From contig DCWG01000093.1 in the NCBI GenBank assembly GCA_002327525.1, positions 1 through 29,058 on the forward strand: 29,058 nucleotides of DNA. Direction: 5' to 3'. Positions 1 through 8,855 of this stretch are shown here, one piece after another. The notes below the pieces were generated by a model, which ran no database searches, was not told the origin of the DNA, and saw only the letters and a list, made by a program, of their open reading frames with translations. Position 1 is the stretch's first letter; every line of letters starts with the position of its first letter. The translations under genes and the position numbers were made by a program. Source of the stretch: Gammaproteobacteria bacterium UBA2168 (lineage in GTDB: Bacteria > Pseudomonadota > Gammaproteobacteria > Pseudomonadales > Azotimanducaceae).

Positions 1-307
1 GAGCGGGAAGCCGACACCTGAACCCGATCACGGAATCACACACCTGGCCGAATTGCCCGATCTCGTTCCCGGGTGAGCATCGGCAGCGGCGCAACGGCGT
101 GGCGGGTTACGGGCTCAAAGATCTGTAGCGTGACGCTGTACCGTCGCTAATCACCATCTTGCACTCGCTTTCGACGATCGATCGCATGGACATGGGCAGT
201 GGGCGCGGCGATGGCTCATGCGCGGTTGGATGCACCGTTTGCTCGCGCGTCTACAGCACCCGGAAAAGTGGATGTGATCGGAGTAACATCGGGCATGAGG
301 ACGAACG
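1..307. other. Left-edge stretch without an assignable gene
   Basis: No convincing coding region is visible before the NfeD gene. The three forward frames close at about 21, 76 and 127, so one of them could be the last codons of a gene that begins outside the window, but none shows a recognisable family motif. The bases just before 308 contain a GAGGA ribosome-binding site that belongs to the next gene. I see no convincing promoter or terminator here. Confidence 0.4.
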
Positions 308-1669
308 ATGTACAAGCTGATCACGATCCTGGCTCTGGCCCTGGCCCTGGCCATAGCCCATAGCGCTCAGATCACGGCGGCTGCCGAGCGTAGCGTCTGG
401 CTGGTGGATCTGGATGGCGCGGTCGGACCCGCCAGTGCGGATCTGGTTATCCGGAGTATCGAAGAGGCCGGTGAGGCGGGCGCGGTCGCAATTGTCATTC
501 GCATGGACACGCCCGGCGGTCTCGATCTCGCCATGCGCGATATCGTCAAGGCCATTCTCGGTGCGCGCCTACCGGTGATTACCTATGTCTCCCCGGGCGG
601 TGCGCGTGCGGCGAGCGCTGGCACCTACATCACGTACGCCAGCCATTTTGTCGCCATGGCCCCGGCTACCAATATTGGATCTTCGACGCCCGTCAGCATC
701 GCACCGTCCGTGCCCAGTGCTCCCTCGCCATTGGGTGGCGACGACGAGGAAGAGGATTCCAAACCAGCGCCGGATACACCCGATGCGATGACCCGCAAAA
801 TCATCAACGACGCGGTGGCCTACCTGCAGAGCCTGGCGGAGTTACGCGGCCGAAACATCGAGTGGGCTGAGGAGACGGTACGCGAGGGGGCCAATCTGCG
901 GGCGAGCGAGGCGCTTGAGAAGAACGTGATCGATTTGATAGCAGCCGATCTAGGGGAACTGCTTGAGGCTCTGGATGGACGCGAGGTGGAGCTGGACGGG
1001 CGCACCGTTCAACTAGCGACGGCGGGAGCGGTGGTAGAGCGTGTGGAGACCGACTGGCGCCATGAGCTTCTGACCGTGATCACGGATCCGTCCATCGCCT
1101 ATGGTCTGCTGCTGGTGGGTTTCTATGGCCTGATCCTCGAGTTCTACAACCCGGGTATGGTGTTTCCGTCGGTGCTGGGCGTGATCTGCCTGCTGCTCGG
1201 TGCCTACGGTCTGCAGATGCTGCCCATCAACTATGTCGGGCTCGCGCTGATCGTGGTGGGCATCGGGCTCATGATCGCGGAGGTGTTTTCGCCTAGTTTC
1301 GGTGTGCTCGGCATCGGTGGCGTGGTGGCGTTCGTGTTCGGATCGATTATGCTCATCGACAGTGATCTGCCGGGTTATCAGTTGCCCATTCCCATCATCG
1401 CTGGTTTCGCGCTGTCTACCGGTCTGCTCGCGTTTCTCGCCGTGGGCGCAGCGGTGCGTGCGCGGAGCAGCGATATGATGAGCGGTGTGGAAGCCATGGT
1501 CGGTGGGGAGGCGCGCGCGCTCGGCAGCTTCGAAGGCACCGGCCGTGTCTGGGCGTTCGGTGAGAACTGGGTCGCGCAGAGCGAGGAACCAGTGGAGGAA
1601 GGCAGCATGGTCCGCATCAATGAGGTGGACGGACTGAAGCTAATCGTTGAACCCATTCAGGAGGACTGA
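308..1669 (+). CDS. NfeD-family membrane-bound serine protease (ClpP class)
   Basis: This is a full-length (453 aa) NfeD1b-type protein. Residues 1 to about 25 form a signal peptide whose hydrophobic core is coded by four near-identical 6-bp units (329-352). A ClpP-like serine protease domain follows. Ser103 in the motif ARAASAGTY fits the nucleophile, and Lys164 in MTRKIINDA fits the general base of the Ser-Lys dyad. An acidic, Pro/Ser-rich loop (about 132-158) sits between them. About four membrane helices lie between residues 260 and 385, and a C-terminal OB-fold NfeD domain closes the protein. In characterised members the protease cleaves the C-terminal tail of stomatin partners. The slipin gene starts 2 nt after the stop, so the two form an operon. 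The ATG at 308 has a GAGGA ribosome site 6 to 7 nt upstream. The family assignment is firm; the substrate is inferred from relatives. Confidence 0.93.
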   Translation: MYKLITILALALALAIAHSAQITAAAERSVWLVDLDGAVGPASADLVIRSIEEAGEAGAVAIVIRMDTPGGLDLAMRDIVKAILGARLPVITYVSPGGARAASAGTYITYASHFVAMAPATNIGSSTPVSIAPSVPSAPSPLGGDDEEEDSKPAPDTPDAMTRKIINDAVAYLQSLAELRGRNIEWAEETVREGANLRASEALEKNVIDLIAADLGELLEALDGREVELDGRTVQLATAGAVVERVETDWRHELLTVITDPSIAYGLLLVGFYGLILEFYNPGMVFPSVLGVICLLLGAYGLQMLPINYVGLALIVVGIGLMIAEVFSPSFGVLGIGGVVAFVFGSIMLIDSDLPGYQLPIPIIAGFALSTGLLAFLAVGAAVRARSSDMMSGVEAMVGGEARALGSFEGTGRVWAFGENWVAQSEEPVEEGSMVRINEVDGLKLIVEPIQED

Positions 1670-1671
1670 CC

Positions 1672-2448
1672 ATGGAAGTGGCCACCATCATCGTACTTGG
1701 CGTCGTCGTCTCGCTGCTCGCGAGCGCGCTCCGGATTCTGCGGGAATATGAGCGGGGTGTGGTGTTCATGCTGGGCCGCTTCTACAAAGTGAAAGGTCCG
1801 GGGCTGGTGATCATCATTCCGATTCTGCAGCAGATGGTGCGTGTCGATCTCAGGACCATCGTGCTCGACATCCCGACGCAGGATCTCATCACGCGAGACA
1901 ATGTCTCGGTCAAGGTCAACGCAGTGCTCTACTTCCGGGTGGTGGATTCGGAGCGGGCCATCATCAATGTCGAGAATTACATGGAGGCGACGGGGCAACT
2001 GGCACAGACCACCTTGCGCTCGGTGCTTGGTCAGCACGAACTCGACGAGCTGCTCGCCGAACGGGAACGTCTGAATCATGACGTTCAGCAGATTCTCGAT
2101 CAGCAGACGGATCAATGGGGCATCAAGGTGTCTAATGTCGAGATCAAGCACGTCGATATCGACGAAAGCATGGTCCGCGCAATCGCCAAGCAGGCGGAGG
2201 CGGAACGGGAACGAAGAGCCAAAATCATCCACGCCGAGGGCGAGCAGCAAGCGGCAGAGAAACTCGTTGAGGCGGCCCAGCAACTCAGCCAGCAGACGGG
2301 TTCCATGCAGCTGCGTTATCTGCAGACGCTGACCGAGATCGCCGGAGAGAAGAGTTCCACGATCGTCTTCCCATTGCCGCTGGATATAATGGAGGGCCTG
2401 AAGGCGTTGCTGCCCGCGACGCAGGACGGATCCGACGACAAGCAGTAG
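1672..2448 (+). CDS. Slipin / stomatin-like SPFH (band 7) protein
   Basis: This 258-aa protein has one N-terminal membrane anchor (about residues 3-22), then a band 7 domain opening with [14 protein letters not shown] and containing the stomatin-typical GPGLVIIIP and VDLRT segments. A charged helical region (about 165-215, rich in [11 protein letters not shown]) should form a coiled coil for oligomerisation. A short hydrophobic C-terminal segment near [10 protein letters not shown] resembles the tail that NfeD proteases cleave in archaeal slipins. The start codon lies 2 nt after the nfeD stop, and its ribosome site (AGGAGG) overlaps the end of nfeD, so translation is probably coupled. The likely role is a membrane microdomain scaffold in envelope quality control, inferred from family knowledge. 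Length and motifs are typical and nothing looks damaged. Confidence 0.93.
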   Translation: MEVATIIVLGVVVSLLASALRILREYERGVVFMLGRFYKVKGPGLVIIIPILQQMVRVDLRTIVLDIPTQDLITRDNVSVKVNAVLYFRVVDSERAIINVENYMEATGQLAQTTLRSVLGQHELDELLAERERLNHDVQQILDQQTDQWGIKVSNVEIKHVDIDESMVRAIAKQAEAERERRAKIIHAEGEQQAAEKLVEAAQQLSQQTGSMQLRYLQTLTEIAGEKSSTIVFPLPLDIMEGLKALLPATQDGSDDKQ

Positions 2449-2556
2449 CCCATAGCCGTCTTACAGACAGTCAGGGATGTCCTGCGTCCCCAAGGCAGAG
2501 TTTTCTATGGATGGTGGATAGTCGCCGCCAGCGCTGGTGTTCAGTGGCTCGCGGCG

Positions 2557-3720
2557 GTGCTGTGGATGCAGTCGTTCGGTGCCTACGTGGTGTTGCTTGA
2601 GCGGGACTTCGGATGGAGCAAGACCGTGCTTTCCGGCGCCTTCGCGCTCACTCGGGTGGAGAGCGGCATTCTCGGCCCGTTGCAGGGGTGGCTCGTGGAT
2701 CGCTTCGGGCCGCGCATCGTGCTGAGCGTGGGCACGGTGATGTTTGGTGTGGGATTCATGCTATTCAGTCGCATCGAAACGCTGCTCGGCTTCTACCTCT
2801 CCTTTGCATTGATAGCACTCGGATCGAGCCTGGGTGGCTTCCCCACATTGATGGTGTCGCTGGTCAACTGGTTCAACCGGCACCGTGCTAAGGCCATTTC
2901 CATCTCACAGCTCGGTCACTCGCTCGGGGGGCTGTCGGTGCCGCTCGTGGTGGTTGCACTCGGTGCGTGGGGTTGGCGTGACACGGCGTTTGCTTCCGGT
3001 GTGCTGGTCATGCTGATGGGACTGCCGTTGGTGCAGTTGGTTCGGCACAGACCGGAACACCACGGCGAGGTGGTTGACGGGGGTGTGCCGGAAGAGACCG
3101 GCTCTGTGTCAGCCATTGCTGCCGTGCCCGACTTCACGGCACGCCAGGCGATGCGCACGCCGGCGTTCTGGTTGATTTCCTCAGGACATGCGCTGGCGCT
3201 GCTGACCGTGTCGTCAGTGATGGTGCATCTCGTTCCGCACCTCTCCGAGGGGTTGGGTTACACCCTCGGTGCGGCCGCTGGTATCGTGGCGCTGATGACG
3301 GGCTTTCAGATGTTTGGTCAACTGCTCGGCGGCTACTTTGGCGACCGGGTGGACAAACGTTTCATCTGTGCGGCATGCATGCTGGCCCATGGTCTGGCGT
3401 TGGTACTGGTCGCTAATGCCGGCTCATTGTCCATGGTCGTCGCGTTCGCCGTGTTGCATGGCCTCGCCTGGGGCATCCGCGGGCCGCAGATGGTCGCGTT
3501 GAGGGCAGACTATTTCGGTACGTCCTCCTTCGGCACGATCATGGGCTTTTCTTCGCTGATCGTGATGTTCGGCATGTCTGGGGGGCCCATCTTCGCAGGC
3601 TTCATGGCGGACGTGTTCGGTAACTACGAGCTGGGTTACACGGTGCTCGCCGCATTCGGTATTCTCGGCGCTGGCTGCTTTTTAGTGGCACGCCCGCCGG
3701 ATCACCCGGACACACATTAA
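2557..3720 (+). CDS. MFS transporter (oxalate/formate antiporter-like), unusual start
   Basis: A 12-helix major facilitator of the oxalate/formate-antiporter-like group. Visible signs are the loop GWLVDRFGPRIV between helices 2 and 3, a central basic loop (RHRPEHHGE), and the second-half loop GYFGDRVDKRF. The first standard start codons (GTG 2557, ATG 2566) fall inside helix 1. The same frame is open back to 2449, just after the slipin stop, and codes for FYGWWIVAASAG from 2503, which is the usual N-terminus of this group. No ATG, GTG or TTG occurs between 2449 and 2556. The codon in the expected start position is GTT at 2500, with AAGG about 4 nt upstream. True translation therefore probably starts near 2482-2500 at a non-standard codon, or the gene has lost its start. 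The substrate cannot be read from sequence. It may be co-transcribed with the NfeD/slipin pair. Confidence 0.85.
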   Translation: MLWMQSFGAYVVLLERDFGWSKTVLSGAFALTRVESGILGPLQGWLVDRFGPRIVLSVGTVMFGVGFMLFSRIETLLGFYLSFALIALGSSLGGFPTLMVSLVNWFNRHRAKAISISQLGHSLGGLSVPLVVVALGAWGWRDTAFASGVLVMLMGLPLVQLVRHRPEHHGEVVDGGVPEETGSVSAIAAVPDFTARQAMRTPAFWLISSGHALALLTVSSVMVHLVPHLSEGLGYTLGAAAGIVALMTGFQMFGQLLGGYFGDRVDKRFICAACMLAHGLALVLVANAGSLSMVVAFAVLHGLAWGIRGPQMVALRADYFGTSSFGTIMGFSSLIVMFGMSGGPIFAGFMADVFGNYELGYTVLAAFGILGAGCFLVARPPDHPDTH

Positions 3721-3776
3721 TTTGCATCAAAAATACATCATAAGCTTTTGATAATATTAGATATTAGTTGCCGAAA
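3721..3776 (+). promoter_or_regulatory. AT-rich candidate promoter region
   Basis: These 56 bases are strikingly AT-rich compared with the GC-rich surroundings. They contain TTGCAT at 3722 and the run GATAATATT at 3750-3758, which resembles a -10 element, although the spacing between the two is longer than ideal. The region lies between the MFS stop and the decayed outer-membrane gene and may be that gene's old promoter. The assignment is weak. Confidence 0.25.
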
Positions 3777-5118
3777 ATGCCATTATCGATGCATGCGTTT
3801 GTGGTTGTTCGTGGCCTGGCGTTGCTCACGCCGGTGCTGCGTGCAGAAGTAGCGCGGGGTCCGAGTCTGAGTCCCAATGCAGGCACTGGTAAGGACGCCA
3901 GGGATGCCGCGCGCGCCTGGAAACTCCAGAGCGCCTCCGATAAAACCTTCAAAGTCAGCGGCGGCCTGCGTAGTCCCGCTCAGCATGCATTCGGTGACAT
4001 TCTGCGCGAGGAAGGTGCGCACATCAGGGGCCCGTGACAGGACCCACGGTGCTGTGCCTGGAATATCTCGATTACTCGGGAGACAGTGAGCGCGCACCGG
4101 GTGTGCTGACCACGGCGGTACTGCGTCCGGAAGCAGCGTCGCTGGTGCATGGGGTCGACTGGCACTAACTCGCCGATCGCGTGCGCGTGGATGGACAGGT
4201 GCTGATGTCGGATGCATCGACCCACGGCAACGGGTTTGGTGAATTCATCGACTTGCACTACGCTGGTGAACGCTCGCATCAGAGTTTCGGTGTCGAGTAT
4301 CTGGATGAACGCATCGACATTCGTAAACTGGGCGTTACCACCGCTAACAACCAAATGGGAGTGAGGTGCGCGCACAGCTTCGCTAACCTGTCCTGGGCGA
4401 AACGCAACGACATCGAACTGCTGGGATTCACGGAACGCCGGGGCGAAGGGCTTCGCGCTGGTGGTGGAACGGTGTTCGAAGACCTCACGGTGTTCGATAA
4501 CGCGGCGACTCTCGCCTGGCGCTCGGGTGGGACCAGCGCGCAGTATCATGACGCGTTCGGCGATGCCAGCTTCTATGAGGTGTCACCACGCCTGAGGACG
4601 ACCGTGGAATATCGCGCACCCTCCTCGGGTCTCCTGGGGTGGTCTGTGCGAGCCGGCTTGTTCGAAGAGAAGATGGGAGGCGACGCCTTCTTCTATGGCG
4701 TTGGTATGTACTGGCGACCCCGCGAAAACGTCAACGTTGCAGCGCGCATATCGTATCGCAACCGCGGTGGCTGGTTGCTCAAAGAGGGCCGGCAACACAT
4801 GGTGTCCTACGCCACGCGTCAATGGGAACCCTCTTTGGAGCTGACCTATGAATTGAACGCCCGCCAGCAACTGGGTGTGTCCATGCAATGGGTTGCGATC
4901 GATGCCCGTCAGAATGGTTACTACCGGCTTCAGCAGGTTCGTTGCATTCCGAGTGGCAGTTCGATCGTGCGGCAGATCTCAAACTGGTCTACATGCGTAT
5001 CCCACAGCTCGGGTCGAGCGCGGTGGAAACCGGTGTAGTGTCCGGGTTCGAGAATGCCCACAGGGGGCCGCCCGGCAATCGGGTTACACTCAGCGTCAGC
5101 TATCGGTTCAGCTCGTGA
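3777..5118 (+). pseudogene. Decayed DUF5916-like outer-membrane beta-barrel protein
   Basis: Three overlapping frames together spell one protein remnant. Frame A (3777-4037) gives a possible signal peptide and the start of the barrel. The reading then moves to another frame from about 4037, meets an in-frame TAA at 4166-4168, and continues as a 285-codon open stretch to about 4940. A second frameshift near 4930-4960 leads into the last frame, which ends at 5118 with SVSYRFSS, a typical barrel C-terminus. Family-like segments are YLDERIDIRKLG, WAKRNDIELLGF, SLELTYELNARQQLG and QWVAIDARQNGYYRL, which resemble the C-terminal DUF5916 barrel. Intact members have a carbohydrate-binding-like N-terminal domain and are much longer; that half is absent. 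The gene is therefore truncated and carries at least three lesions. The family call is from memory of the motif pattern. Confidence 0.65.
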
Positions 5119-5251
5119 GCGTGCTGTCGGCTTTCCGGATTTCCCGAAAGCTCAGTTTTCCAAGGCATACACCCTGCACTCCACTACGTCGGCAAGTGTG
5201 CGCCCTTCAGCCACGCGTAGCGTAGGTTAGCGTTCTCGAAAGTGCTGTGCG

Positions 5252-6289
5252 TTACTGTCCCGGGTTCATAGCGTGCTGCTCGCGCCACTCCTGTTCCAGC
5301 TGCCGAGCACCGCGCAGAGTATTGACCATTGCGTAGTTGCCTTCATGGCACGCATATTCGAAGTTCGCGGCCTTGGTGCGCGGCCAGGGAAATTCGCCGC
5401 TGTAGGATGTTTCGTAGTCCGGATCGTACACGGTGAACTGGTACAAGAGGCTGCCCGCGGTCGCCGGATTGAACCGTTCCACAACTCGGAGATCGTCGCG
5501 GGGTACACCGGGACGCGCAAGGAAGTTGGTGGTTTCCACTACCAAGGTGTCGCCTTCCCACCAGCCGATGGAGTCGCCGCTGAGAGAGCGCATATCGGAT
5601 GGTGCATGCGGTGCGTTCATCCGCACGATGCGTGTCCAGTGCATCCACTCGACATGAATCACCAGGTGCGTATCGGTTTGTATGATCGTCTTCAGATTGT
5701 TGTACACCACGGGACGTATGGGGACGGTCACCACGTCGACGTACATGCACCGTAGCAACATCGACAGGCCTTCGGGGTTGTCGTACGGGTCACCCCCTTC
5801 GTCCATCCACCAGGCTGTGCCGGTGTTCTTGTGAGCCAGCGGCCGTAGCGTGGCCCGTCGGGTGACACCGGCGTCGGACAGCTCCGGCAGGCGGCCGTTG
5901 GATGGATCAGTGAGAATGGAAGTTCGGTAGTGGGCGTCGATTTTGAACAGCGTGCTACCAGGGTCGAACCATGCGTAGTTGTAGCTGCCCACGCTCGCGC
6001 CTTTCTGCGGCGGTCCGCGATCGGGATCGCTACGGGCGTCACCTGCCACGACACGCCCGAGTGCCGCCTGTTCCAGTTCCCTGGCTTGCGCAACGCTCAT
6101 GGTCTGTCGTTCGCCATACTCTTGCGGACGTTCGTAGGGAGTAAGGGTGGCGATGTCATAGCGGCCCGAGAAATCCGGCTTGCCGCTTGCCGTTCTGGGG
6201 TATTCGTCCGCGTGGGCGAGCGTGGTGATCGATACCGGGCTTGCGACTAAGCAGACCATGGCAAAACTCGACAGCAAGGGCTTGTGCAT
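5252..6289 (-). CDS. Secreted protein of unknown function, CHEGNYA-motif family (paralogue 1)
   Basis: A 345-aa exported protein with a signal peptide cleaved near AHA-DE (residue 27). After it come the motif KPDFSGRYD (38-45), a central segment with repeated aromatic residues, WWEGDTLVVETTNF (243-256), and the C-terminal block EYACHEGNYA (311-320) followed by LRGAR. The same three blocks occur in the next two genes upstream, so this is the last of a tandem array of paralogues. The ATG at 6289 is chosen because GGGAGGTG lies just upstream and a signal peptide follows; the longer open frame to 6445 lacks both. Related uncharacterised proteins are, as I recall, common in Gammaproteobacteria and Acidobacteria, and I know of no defined activity. 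The conserved Cys, His, Glu and Asn in CHEGN could bind a metal or ligand, but that is conjecture. An 85-nt gap separates it from paralogue 2. Confidence 0.8.
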   Translation of the reverse strand: MHKPLLSSFAMVCLVASPVSITTLAHADEYPRTASGKPDFSGRYDIATLTPYERPQEYGERQTMSVAQARELEQAALGRVVAGDARSDPDRGPPQKGASVGSYNYAWFDPGSTLFKIDAHYRTSILTDPSNGRLPELSDAGVTRRATLRPLAHKNTGTAWWMDEGGDPYDNPEGLSMLLRCMYVDVVTVPIRPVVYNNLKTIIQTDTHLVIHVEWMHWTRIVRMNAPHAPSDMRSLSGDSIGWWEGDTLVVETTNFLARPGVPRDDLRVVERFNPATAGSLLYQFTVYDPDYETSYSGEFPWPRTKAANFEYACHEGNYAMVNTLRGARQLEQEWREQHAMNPGQ

Positions 6290-6374
6290 GGGTTCACCTC
6301 CCGCTTCGATTGTCGCACAAGCGCGATGATTAACTAGATGTTCCTCAAGTAGGAAGAGGTACCGGCGCCGGGTG

Positions 6375-7313
6375 CTACTCGCGGCCGGCCGCCCCTTTGA
6401 GCACGTTGGCCAGCGCGTAGTTGCCTTCGTGGCAGGCATACTCATAGAGGCGGCCCGCGGTCACACCGCGCGAGGCCTGATCGGACGTCATCGGTGATAT
6501 CGCGGTCCATGAGCGTGTGAACATGTCGGGATCTTCCACGGTGAAACGGTAATCAATGGTGTTCTCGTCTACACGGCGCAGCGATTCGGTGATCTTCAGA
6601 CCCGCGCGGCTGGCGCGCCACGGCCATGCCCAGTGATAGTGGTTTTTGGTGGCAAAGCGGCGGGATTCGATGACGAGAGTGTCGCCCTCCCAGCGTCCCC
6701 GGGCATCGCCCAGCCACTGGCCGATAGCGGGGTCTATATGCGGACGTCCGTCCAATGGAATGATGCGGTATTCGTGATACATCTCCTGATTAATCGCGAT
6801 CATGTCCTCGGTCTGGAATATCTGGAAATTCATATTGTAGGGCTGCAGCGGTGCCATGGTCACGCCATCCGATATGCAGCGCTCGCCGGTATCGAGATCG
6901 AGATAGGAGTAGTAGGGTCCGACCCCGTAGCGGGCTTGTTCGGCATCGCTGCGGGTCCTGGCTTCTGGTTTCCAGGGGATCTTACCGTCTGGCGGATCCA
7001 CGATGAGTGAGGTGGGATTGCCTGGCAGCATCTTCATGCCGGGGTCCAGCCACACACGGTTGTATCCGCCCACGCTTCCGGGCGGTGGTTCTTTATCAAA
7101 CGCAGCAAATGCCTCCTCGGTGCGTGCTTCCAGGGCTCGTGCTTCCTCATCGGTCAGATGGGTACGGCCGGCGAGTCGATCCGGGCGCTCGAGTGGGGTT
7201 GATGTGGCAGTGGTCCACACACCCTGGAGATCGGGTGCGCCCCAGGCCGTCTTGGGCGGATCGGCGCATACCCCGACCGGGATCAGGGCCATGAACATCA
7301 GCAATCGTCTCAT
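6375..7313 (-). CDS. Secreted protein of unknown function, CHEGNYA-motif family (paralogue 2)
   Basis: A 312-aa exported protein. The signal peptide is short (cleavage near VCA-DPP, residue 17). It carries APDLQGVWTT at the mature N-terminus, GRWEGDTLVIESRRF in the middle-to-late part and YEYACHEGNYALANVLKGA at the C-terminus, so all three family blocks are intact. The ATG at 7313 overlaps the stop of paralogue 3 in an ATGA arrangement, which implies translational coupling and fixes the start. The longer upstream open frame to 7640 is only an overlap with the neighbour's coding region. Function is unknown. Its tight link to two homologues suggests either a multi-subunit periplasmic system or a set of enzymes with different substrates. 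Confidence 0.82.
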   Translation of the reverse strand: MRRLLMFMALIPVGVCADPPKTAWGAPDLQGVWTTATSTPLERPDRLAGRTHLTDEEARALEARTEEAFAAFDKEPPPGSVGGYNRVWLDPGMKMLPGNPTSLIVDPPDGKIPWKPEARTRSDAEQARYGVGPYYSYLDLDTGERCISDGVTMAPLQPYNMNFQIFQTEDMIAINQEMYHEYRIIPLDGRPHIDPAIGQWLGDARGRWEGDTLVIESRRFATKNHYHWAWPWRASRAGLKITESLRRVDENTIDYRFTVEDPDMFTRSWTAISPMTSDQASRGVTAGRLYEYACHEGNYALANVLKGAAGRE

Positions 7314-8080
7314 TGGGATTCCTCCGGCTGTCGCGTGAGGTGGCCGTACATGAGTTGCTCCACGAATTCCACGCAGCGGAAATCGAGTAGCTGCACGTTG
7401 GGCTCGATGCGCCGGTACAACGGCAGGCGCAGCGTCCAGGGCCGTTTGTAGACGTTCGGATCCGTCAATGTGGCTTCGTATAGCAGATGATCGGGTCCGG
7501 TGCGCGTGAAGCGCTCCTCGACGTGCAAGGCATCGCTGTGGTGATTTCCGGCACGGTCGAGCCAGGTCTCGCCCACCTGGTCGGTCACGTCCACCACCAG
7601 GGTCTCGCCTTCCCAGCGCCCCAGCGAATGGCCCATCCATGAACTGGCTGGAGCTTCCAGGTCCGGCTGGTCAAGATGCACGGTTCGGCTCGCGCCCGCG
7701 AATTCATAGGCGATGAAAACGTGGCCGGGCGTTTGCAAGATCTGAAAAGGCAACGGCATGTAGGTGGCGCGGGGAACTCCCGGCATGTAGCAGTTTACGG
7801 CTGGGTCGCGTTCGGTCCGATGCTCGAAGTTGTCGTCCCTGACGGTGCGCGCATGATCCCGATACGGAATCCACCCCCCCTCGACGACGCCGAGCCCTGC
7901 GGGGGCAGCCCCCAACGCACCGCTTTCAGTGATTGGTGCGGCACTTGCCACATGTGGTTCGACGTTCCAGTGCGCCGAACCCACCGCCTGCCAGATGCCG
8001 TTCAGATCTGGCGTTCCGGCGTGGCCTGCAACAGCGATGAAGAGCACGGCCGCACCGGCGAGCATGGTTGGGGAAAACAC
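7310..8080 (-). CDS. Secreted protein of unknown function, divergent CHEGNYA-family relative (paralogue 3)
   Basis: A 256-aa exported protein and the first gene of the array. The start is a GTG at 8080, supported by a strong GGAGGGAG site 6 nt upstream. A signal peptide ends near GHA-GT (residue 21) and is followed by TPDLNGIWQAVG, matching the mature N-termini of its two neighbours. GRWEGETLVVDVTDQ is also kept. The C-terminal CHEGNYA block is not kept as such: the equivalent place reads DFRCVEFVEQLMYGHL, preserving the Cys and the spacing but not the rest. It is therefore the most diverged member and possibly has a different role, for example as a regulatory or partner subunit. Its stop codon overlaps the next start by 4 nt. 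Confidence 0.78.
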   Translation of the reverse strand: MFSPTMLAGAAVLFIAVAGHAGTPDLNGIWQAVGSAHWNVEPHVASAAPITESGALGAAPAGLGVVEGGWIPYRDHARTVRDDNFEHRTERDPAVNCYMPGVPRATYMPLPFQILQTPGHVFIAYEFAGASRTVHLDQPDLEAPASSWMGHSLGRWEGETLVVDVTDQVGETWLDRAGNHHSDALHVEERFTRTGPDHLLYEATLTDPNVYKRPWTLRLPLYRRIEPNVQLLDFRCVEFVEQLMYGHLTRQPEESQ

Positions 8081-8086
8081 GATGAA

Positions 8087-8094
8087 CTCCCTCC
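8087..8094 (-). promoter_or_regulatory. Strong ribosome-binding site deciding the GTG start at 8080
   Basis: The minus strand reads GGAGGGAG here, 6 nt before the GTG. It supports GTG over the ATG five codons downstream. Confidence 0.7.
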
Positions 8095-8315
8095 AATGTC
8101 TTGTGGATCGTTATTTACCAAGCAGCCCACCAGATGCCTGGGCTGCAGAAATCTACGGGCTGTGGCGGTCCCGGTTCGGTCTGATCGACCGATCGTTTTC
8201 GCCACATATAGAGCCCACTATGCTCCACAAACGATCCAAAAATCATCCTCGCATTGACCCTCGCCTCGCACCACACCTTTGTGCGGCGCAGACTCCTGGC
8301 ATTGATGCGCACAAC

Positions 8316-8826
8316 TCAGTCGACTCTCGATGTCACGTTGAATGACCACCACTGCGGCGTTCGCTCCCCGGGATCACGCCCCAGTTTGGCACTGCGCGCC
8401 TGCCAAACGGCATCGAGTTCGGCGTCGTCGGTCACCCTGTCGAGTGTTACTGTCGAGTGTTACCGGGTGGACACGACCCGCAGCGCGAAGTCGCGCGGCG
8501 GGATTTTCGAGTGCCGCGCTGGACCAGGTTTTGCCCTCGCATCTGGCACAGCTCAGATACCCACGGCCCTCCACGGACATGCAGTTGATGTTGACCGAGT
8601 GAGGAAGCGCTCGTTGGACCTCTATCTGGCACAGGGGTACCGCCTCGCGATCGTTGACGAAGGACCAGTCCGAGATAGGGCCGGGTGTGACCTCCCCGCG
8701 CAAATAGCTCCCGGGCATGCGATCGCATGGGCAGGACAGGTAGTAATAGGTAAGGGCGGCGATGATACCGCCCGCGAGCAATGTCGCGATGATGCCTTTG
8801 GCGGCGAAACCGTCTGATCTAAGCAT
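8316..8826 (-). pseudogene. Small membrane-anchored protein frameshifted by a 13-bp tandem duplication
   Basis: The current open frame runs from ATG 8826 to 8374 (150 aa). It has a membrane anchor (about residues 8-29, GIIATLLAGGIIAALTYYY) and then a soluble domain with paired cysteines (LSCPCD, NCMSV, LSCARCEGKTW). After VHPVTLDS the reading turns into an arginine-rich nonsense tail. At that point the 13-bp sequence CTGTCGAGTGTTA (plus strand) is present twice in a row (8437-8462). Removing one copy gives VTLDRVTDDAELDAVW and then ARSAKLGRDPGERTPQWWSF, stopping at 8316-8318 after 165 residues. That tail reads like a normal protein end. The protein family is uncharacterised. The gene lies 29 nt after the PLDc_N peptide gene in the same direction and is probably co-transcribed with it. 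The lesion is recent, since both copies are identical. Confidence 0.8.
8437..8462. repeat. Perfect 13-bp tandem duplication (2 copies)
   Basis: CTGTCGAGTGTTA occurs at 8437-8449 and again at 8450-8462 with no mismatch. Thirteen is not a multiple of three, so the extra copy shifts the frame of the minus-strand gene it sits in. Confidence 0.95.
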
Positions 8827-8855
8827 GTCGGCTAACCTGACCGACGTTAGGCGGC

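Noticed and set aside
329..352. Four 6-bp CTGGCC-type units in the NfeD signal peptide as a variable repeat
   Set aside because: The units encode the Leu-Ala core expected of a signal peptide and keep the frame at any copy number, so they are more likely plain composition than a switch.
1657..2283. 208-codon minus-strand open frame opposite the slipin gene
   Set aside because: It is antisense to a clearly conserved SPFH protein, has no family motif and no ribosome site. GC-rich genes commonly leave such open shadows.
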